From Eucalyptus grandis (lineage: Eukaryota; Streptophyta; Magnoliopsida; Myrtales; Myrtaceae): a stretch of DNA of 64,000 nucleotides. Location of the stretch: assembly GCF_016545825.1 (NCBI RefSeq), contig NC_052617.1:4918600-4982599 (forward strand), written 5' to 3'. Under the pieces are notes generated by a model. The model had not been told where the DNA came from. It did no database searches and saw only the letters and a program-made list of their open reading frames with translations. This document shows, one piece after another, positions 59,431 through 64,000 of the stretch. Position 1 is the first letter of the stretch, and every line of letters begins with the position of its first letter. Both the position numbers and the translations under genes were made by a program.

Positions 59431-61047
59431 TCATCTTTTCTTTGGAACCCATTTTTTCTTGGGTCCATGAGAGTTAGTAGAGTATGCTGTTTTTATCCAA
59501 TTTTTCTTGATAGGTCTCCAGACTTTAGGACAATCTTTTTCAAAGTGTTCAGAATCTCCACAATTTGAACACTTGAGGGCATTTCGACCAACAGGTTTTA
59601 CAAACACTTTTTGAAAATGATTTTTGTAAAATGTCTTTGGAGGTCTTTGATTAAGTCTCTCATTGACTTTAGGAAAATCAATTAGAGAATTATTTTCCTT
59701 ATTGAAACCAAGTCCCGACTTATTATAGTAAGGAACTTGTATAGAAAGGATATGCTCTAATGTTTTTGATCCATTTGAAAATCTTGTCGAAATATTTGAA
59801 AATTCTTTCTTCAAAGAATCATTTTCCTTGACAAGTAAATCTCGACTTTCTTTTGTTTGTAGAAAATATTTTTGCAAAATTTCAAACTTTTCTTTTTGAG
59901 AAATATCCTGTTGCCTAAGCCCAACATTTTCCTTTTTAAGTTCGAAGATTCTTTTAAGAGAAGATTTGAGATTTGAACAAAGCTCATTTATATATTTTGA
60001 AACTTTGAAAGGAATTGCTGAATGACTTACCTTGACTTCCTCATTGGATTCTGAGTCTGTTCGAATCGACTTTGATTACGAGTCGTAATGCAGTCGGACT
60101 ACGATTCTGAGTTTGTGTACGAGTCGGACTCAGGATTACGAATGTGCCGTCAAGCATATATTTCCTTGCTCATCACCTTCTTTCATTATTCTTTTCTGGC
60201 CATTCTGCTTGTATTGTCTTCTTTCACTAAACTTCCTTCCTTTTCTACTCAGCTTTTTGAATTTCTCGATCATAAAAGCAAATTCTTCGTTGTCCATGTC
60301 ATTTTCTGAGTCTGTTTCATCAAAAACAGCGTTAGATACTAAAGCGATGGACTTCTTACCTTCAGGATCTTCATCGTTGAGTTGTTCCACTTCATAGGAT
60401 TGAAGAGTGCCAATCAATTCATCAACGGAGAGTGGCATAATCCTCTGAGTTTCCCGGATTGAGGTTTTGACATGGTTCCAATCTTTTGAGAGACCTCGCA
60501 AGAGTTTGTTGACCTTCATTGGAGAAGAAATAGGCTGACCTTGATATGCTAAACCATTTACAATTTCTGTAAAACGGCTAAACATATCTCCAATTGACTC
60601 TCCTTGCTTCATCTTGAAGGATTCATATTTGCCGAGCAGAAAGTTTACTTTTGTCTCTTTTACACGATCGGTCCCTTCATATGTAACATGAAGTCTATCC
60701 CAAACTTCTTTTGCTATTTCACATGAAGAGATTCTGTTATATTCAGCAGGAGACAATGCGCAATATAAAGAATAAATGGCTTTTGCATTAAGCGCTTCTC
60801 TTTTGGACATCTCCATCCAAGACATAGGAGCGGGGGGTTTGGTTTATTTGTCTTTGCCATTCTTATTTGATGTGGACGCAGCAATGGGATTGATTCCTCT
60901 TTCCACAACATCCCATTGCAAGGGATCTCTGGATCTTAGGAATGCTTTCATTTTGTTCTTCCATACGTCGTATTCCTTTCCATCAAAATATGGTGGCCTT
61001 GTGTTGCTTTGCCCTTCCATAAGTCCTGGTGCCAAGATACTAGCCAT
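59431..61047 (-). pseudogene. gag of Copia element 3
   Basis: It starts MASILAPGLMEGQSNTRPPY at 61047, with one break before a 229-codon open stretch (60825-60136) carrying the UBN2-type gag domain (EALNAKAIYSLYCALSPAEY and GESIGDMFSRFTEIVNGLAY). The part that in element 2 holds the first zinc knuckle is scrambled. The second knuckle, CSNCGDSEHFEKDC with correct CX2CX4HX4C spacing, is intact in the last 148-codon stretch (59877-59431). Confidence 0.85.
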
Positions 61048-61096
61048 AAAAGATCTTTAGCTCAAAAGTAAAAACACTTTTATAAACCGAGCACTT

Positions 61097-61109
61097 GGCT
61101 CTGATACCA
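61097..61109 (-). other. primer-binding site (tRNA-Met type), element 3
   Basis: The minus strand reads TGGTATCAGAGCC, two bases inside the 5' LTR. Confidence 0.9.
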
Positions 61110-61111
61110 AT

Positions 61112-62264
61112 TGAGAGTGATAGTATGAACACCTAGAGGGGGGTGAATAGGTGTTTAAACTAAACCTTGGCAAATATATGCGGAATAAAATAAACTTCGA
61201 GTAAAACAAAGGAGTTAAGGAAGAGAATAAGAACACAAGGTTTATAGTGGTTCGGCTTAATCCAAGCCTACATCCACTCTCCCACGCTAACAGACCTTCT
61301 TGGCTGGATTCCACTATGCAATCAACAAGAGATTACAACTTCGAGTGCAAACACTTAGTAGATCACACTATCTCACTAAGTCACTCTTTTTTGGTATTTC
61401 TCTCACGATCACAAACGTTTAAGCTCTCCAAAGACAAGTGTATGATTGAAGGTCGCTCAGACTTTGGAATTACAAATTCTACGCTCTATCTCTTACTTGC
61501 TCATCGGTCATTCATCTCCTTAAATACTCCTCCACTTCCAAACTACCCGTTGGACAGTATCTTGAGGATCGTCTTCCAATATACCTAGTGGACAGCTCTG
61601 TATCTAGAAGATTTGGTAGCCGTTGAGTGACAAAGGTAGAATCCCAAATTAATTCCGATCGCCCATACAAACGAAATCTTGGTTTCCATAAGTAAAGCTT
61701 CTTCGTATAGAAAGATATTGTCTTCAAGATCCAATCGTCAATCAAATAGATTGAGTCAATCAAATCAATCTTGATGTGGAATCCAAACCAGATCACTAGC
61801 CGTTATATGATTGGGCTTGAGTTACGTTACGTCGAGTTACGGATGTAAAGTCGAGAGCAATAGACTTTACAATCTGAGTCTGAGTGTGATAGACTTTACA
61901 ATCTGAGTCTGAACATATTACGCTTCGAACAGATTTAGCTTTAAGGTCGAACACCACCTGAATAAGTTCAGCTCCAACATAGAGTCTCGTCTTCTCGGTT
62001 CAGCTTCAGCATAGAGTCTGTCTTACGGTTCATCATTCACGTTCGGTCTAGAATTTGTCGGAATGAACAGGACTTCGATGTAGAATAGACTTTGACACTA
62101 AAGTTCGCGTCTTCGGACTTTGACACGGAAGTCGCAGTCTTGACTTTGACAATATCCTTTACATGTTCTATCATCTGCATGGTCTATTACTTAACCATTA
62201 AACATGTTAGTAGCCTTTGATTTATTTTGTCATCTTCAAAACATCATAAGGGATTTCCCTAACA
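61112..62264 (-). repeat. 5' LTR of Copia element 3
   Basis: On the plus strand it starts TGAGAGTGATAGTATG and ends GGGATTTCCCTAACA, followed by GCGGT. It differs from its partner mainly at CTG/CAG words (about 61830-62150). Confidence 0.92.
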
Positions 62265-62269
62265 GCGGT

Positions 62270-62460
62270 CAGAAGTTCATCCCCGATGCCAGTGATGTTA
62301 TTTCCAGCAATTCTTAGATCACTAAAACGCATGCAACTTCCCCAGTTTATTGAGATATCTCCATAGAACTTGTTGAGACTCATGTCCATAAAGTCCAAAG
62401 TGCGCTAGACAAGAAAGATCCCAGATACGTTTCCAGTGAATCGATTTAAATGCTGGTGTG
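62270..62460 (-). pseudogene. LRR receptor kinase fragment (MIK2-like)
   Basis: The minus strand reads LNRFTGNVSGIFLV, a stop, LDFMDMSLNKFYGDISINWG and RFSDLRIAGNNITGIGDEL. These are leucine-rich repeats in the style of MIK2-type receptor-like kinases, plasma-membrane receptors whose LRR ectodomain binds ligands. Only two or three repeats remain, with a stop. Copia element 3 cuts the frame at 62265. The other side of that element (below 56256) does not obviously continue the LRR frame. Confidence 0.7.
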
Positions 62461-63091
62461 ATAAGCTGAATGTAAAGCCAAGAAATGGAACCCATTTTCA
62501 AGGAATTGTCAAGACCCAGAAAAGTCGCCGAAAGAGGGGATGCCAAATTGGAACACCCATCGCCGTGAGAATATAAAAACCATACTAAAGTCAGAAGCAT
62601 GATTTCGTGAAGAATAAAAAACCATATGGCACTCATAGCGGACCACCTTTGGAGATGGCTAGTGGATTATGACCAAAAAATGGCGAAGGAAAGTGCAGGA
62701 TCACACCAGCACAATTAAGTCTCATCGTCCATGTGCAGTTCGTATGATTAAACTGACACACCACAAATGCATCACAAGAAAGGCACTTCATGAATGCACA
62801 TTATAGCACAAGAATAAGATCAGAGTATCATAATAACCACCAAAGTCATAATAGACATACTAGCTGCCTCATGCAATGAAGTATCTGTACACATATCAAG
62901 AGCAACTCAGGAGGAAGTAAATTGTTTGTCGAGCAAAAATGACTCCCACGACCTTGGGCACTCATCTTTCCTAAGAAGGCAACATAAAAAAACAGAGACG
63001 TAAGGATCAAATAGTTGCAATAGAGTGAGACAGAAGCAACAAATCCACTCATGTGACTTTACCACTCGATCGATGGACTACGTGGATATGC
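62400..63091 (-). repeat. inverted duplication, right copy
   Basis: This is the reverse complement of 27521-28240 with small differences. It contains the 3' flank of the SR-type gene joined to the LRR kinase fragment. It has no sign of the LTR that interrupts the left copy at 28241, and is itself cut by the solo LTR at 63092. Confidence 0.85.
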
Positions 63092-63989
63092 TGTTGGAGA
63101 AATCTTTCCAGAATATTTTGAAGCTGACAAAACATTTCTATCAGTCTAGTCTGGATATCGACAGTTTAAAGTCTCAAGACTTTGTAATCTCAAGACTCAA
63201 GACTCAAGACTCAAGACTCAAGACTATTCTCACTGACAGTCTTTCTAATCCAGTGTCGAAGGAAATCCGAAGCCGAAGTATATGGTTGAGGATTCGATCC
63301 TATCTTCTGGAAAAGATCCCTTGGTTGGATAATCATTTCGGATTCTTTGATTCTTATCTAAGAACAATTGAAGATCCGATGGTCGACGAAACATTCTTGG
63401 AATGTTCTATTCTTGGAAACCAAAATCCTGATTGTATGGGCGAACATGATTGATGGGCTATCATCAGATTCCTTAAATAGCTCGGATGATCTTCTTAATT
63501 GATTCCGTCCAACGGGTAGATTGGAGGAATTCCTTTGGTAAGTGCCAACGGCTATGATGGCATAAAGGAGTATAAAAGGAAGACGTTCTAGTTGTTTTAA
63601 GTGTGTGATTGATAGAAAAATTCCAGTCCGAAGAACCTTGATTGTTAGTCGATACGGTTTGAGCGAAATTGTATACACAGAGTGTTTATACTTGGTGACA
63701 CCTTGAGCGAGTGTAGTAGATCATCTACACCTAGAAATCAAGAAAGATCAACACTGTAACATCTCTTTGTTCATAGTGGAATCCAGCCAATCGGCTGTCA
63801 GTGCAGAAGAGTGGACGTAGGCTTGAATCAAGCCGAACCACTATAAACCGCGTGTTCAATTCTCTCTTTCCTTTACACAGTCTTACGATTGATTTTTTAA
63901 TTCTTCATCTATCCAAGTATTGTGCAATCTTCAAGAAAATTTTTATAAACCTATTCACCCCCCTCTAGGTACTCGTACTAGCATTATCA
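63092..63989 (+). mobile_element. solo LTR of the element 1 Copia family
   Basis: It runs from TGTTGGAGAAATC to TAGCATTATCA (898 bp) with target duplication TATGC on both sides (63087-63091 and 63990-63994) and no internal genes. This is the product expected from recombination between the two LTRs of a full element. The CAAGACT heptamer is repeated five times at 63191-63225. Confidence 0.93.
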
Positions 63990-64000
63990 TATGCACCACG

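Larger units (their letters stand above)
56257..62264 (-). mobile_element. Copia LTR retrotransposon, element 3 (deletion derivative, minus strand)
   Basis: LTRs of 1158 bp (56257-57414) and 1153 bp (61112-62264) are flanked by the target duplication GCGGT (56252-56256 and 62265-62269). The tRNA-Met primer site and polypurine tract are present. The internal region is only 3.7 kb: gag is well preserved, but pol is reduced to a short reverse-transcriptase trace and AT-rich filler, and the extra ORF is absent. It could move only with help from another element. Confidence 0.92.

Noticed and set aside
63175..63225. CAAGACT repeats as a CRISPR-like array
   Set aside because: The repeats are 7 bp without spacers, inside a plant LTR.

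Overview
The window is plant nuclear DNA, most likely from a woody eudicot. The evidence is spliced SR-protein exons with plant-sized introns, an EXORDIUM-like gene, fragments of a MIK2-type receptor kinase, and nested Copia and Gypsy LTR retrotransposons primed by initiator tRNA-Met. The species cannot be named from sequence alone. Only one gene looks intact: an EXORDIUM/phosphate-induced-1 family gene at 1518-2483 (minus). About half of the window or more is retroelement.

Layout. 1-4961: the EXORDIUM-like gene and AT-rich flanks. 4962-5061: a 100-N assembly gap. 5062-11535: two copies of a ~1.7 kb segment, the first leading into a broken RING-H2 E3 ligase gene (about 6740-7380), the second split by ~2.1 kb that includes a diverged solo LTR. 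12268-12790: a decayed RNase H-like remnant. 13875-27513: a decayed SC35-type SR splicing-factor gene with introns still present. Its fourth intron holds a GC-rich TIR element, and its fifth holds a complete Copia element (element 1, 17769-27282, target duplication GTGAG). 27521-28240: a segment that recurs inverted at 62400-63091 and joins the end of the SR gene to an LRR receptor kinase fragment. 28241-about 32000: an old minus-strand Copia remnant. 33173-42940: Copia element 2 (minus), which cuts into the 5' LTR of a Gypsy chromovirus (42941-52871). 52872-56250: mostly unassigned, with one minus-strand coding remnant. 56257-62264: Copia element 3 (minus), a deletion derivative with target duplication GCGGT. 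63092-63989: a solo LTR with target duplication TATGC.

How the parts relate. Elements 1 and 2 share one architecture: gag with zinc knuckles, protease, integrase, reverse transcriptase, RNase H, then an extra ORF between pol and the 3' LTR. That ORF encodes a plant-transposon-type protein with a conserved nuclear-localisation-like basic cluster. No CRISPR, rRNA or tRNA gene was seen, and no new multi-gene system was found.

The most striking signal may be technical. When repeat copies in the window are aligned, most differences fall on CAG/CTG trinucleotides (CAG to CGG, CTG to CG, CCG, ACG or CTCG). This includes an otherwise invariant tRNA-Met primer-binding site. The pattern looks like base-calling error at CHG-methylated cytosines, so several frameshifts reported here, including those in the SR gene, may not be real.
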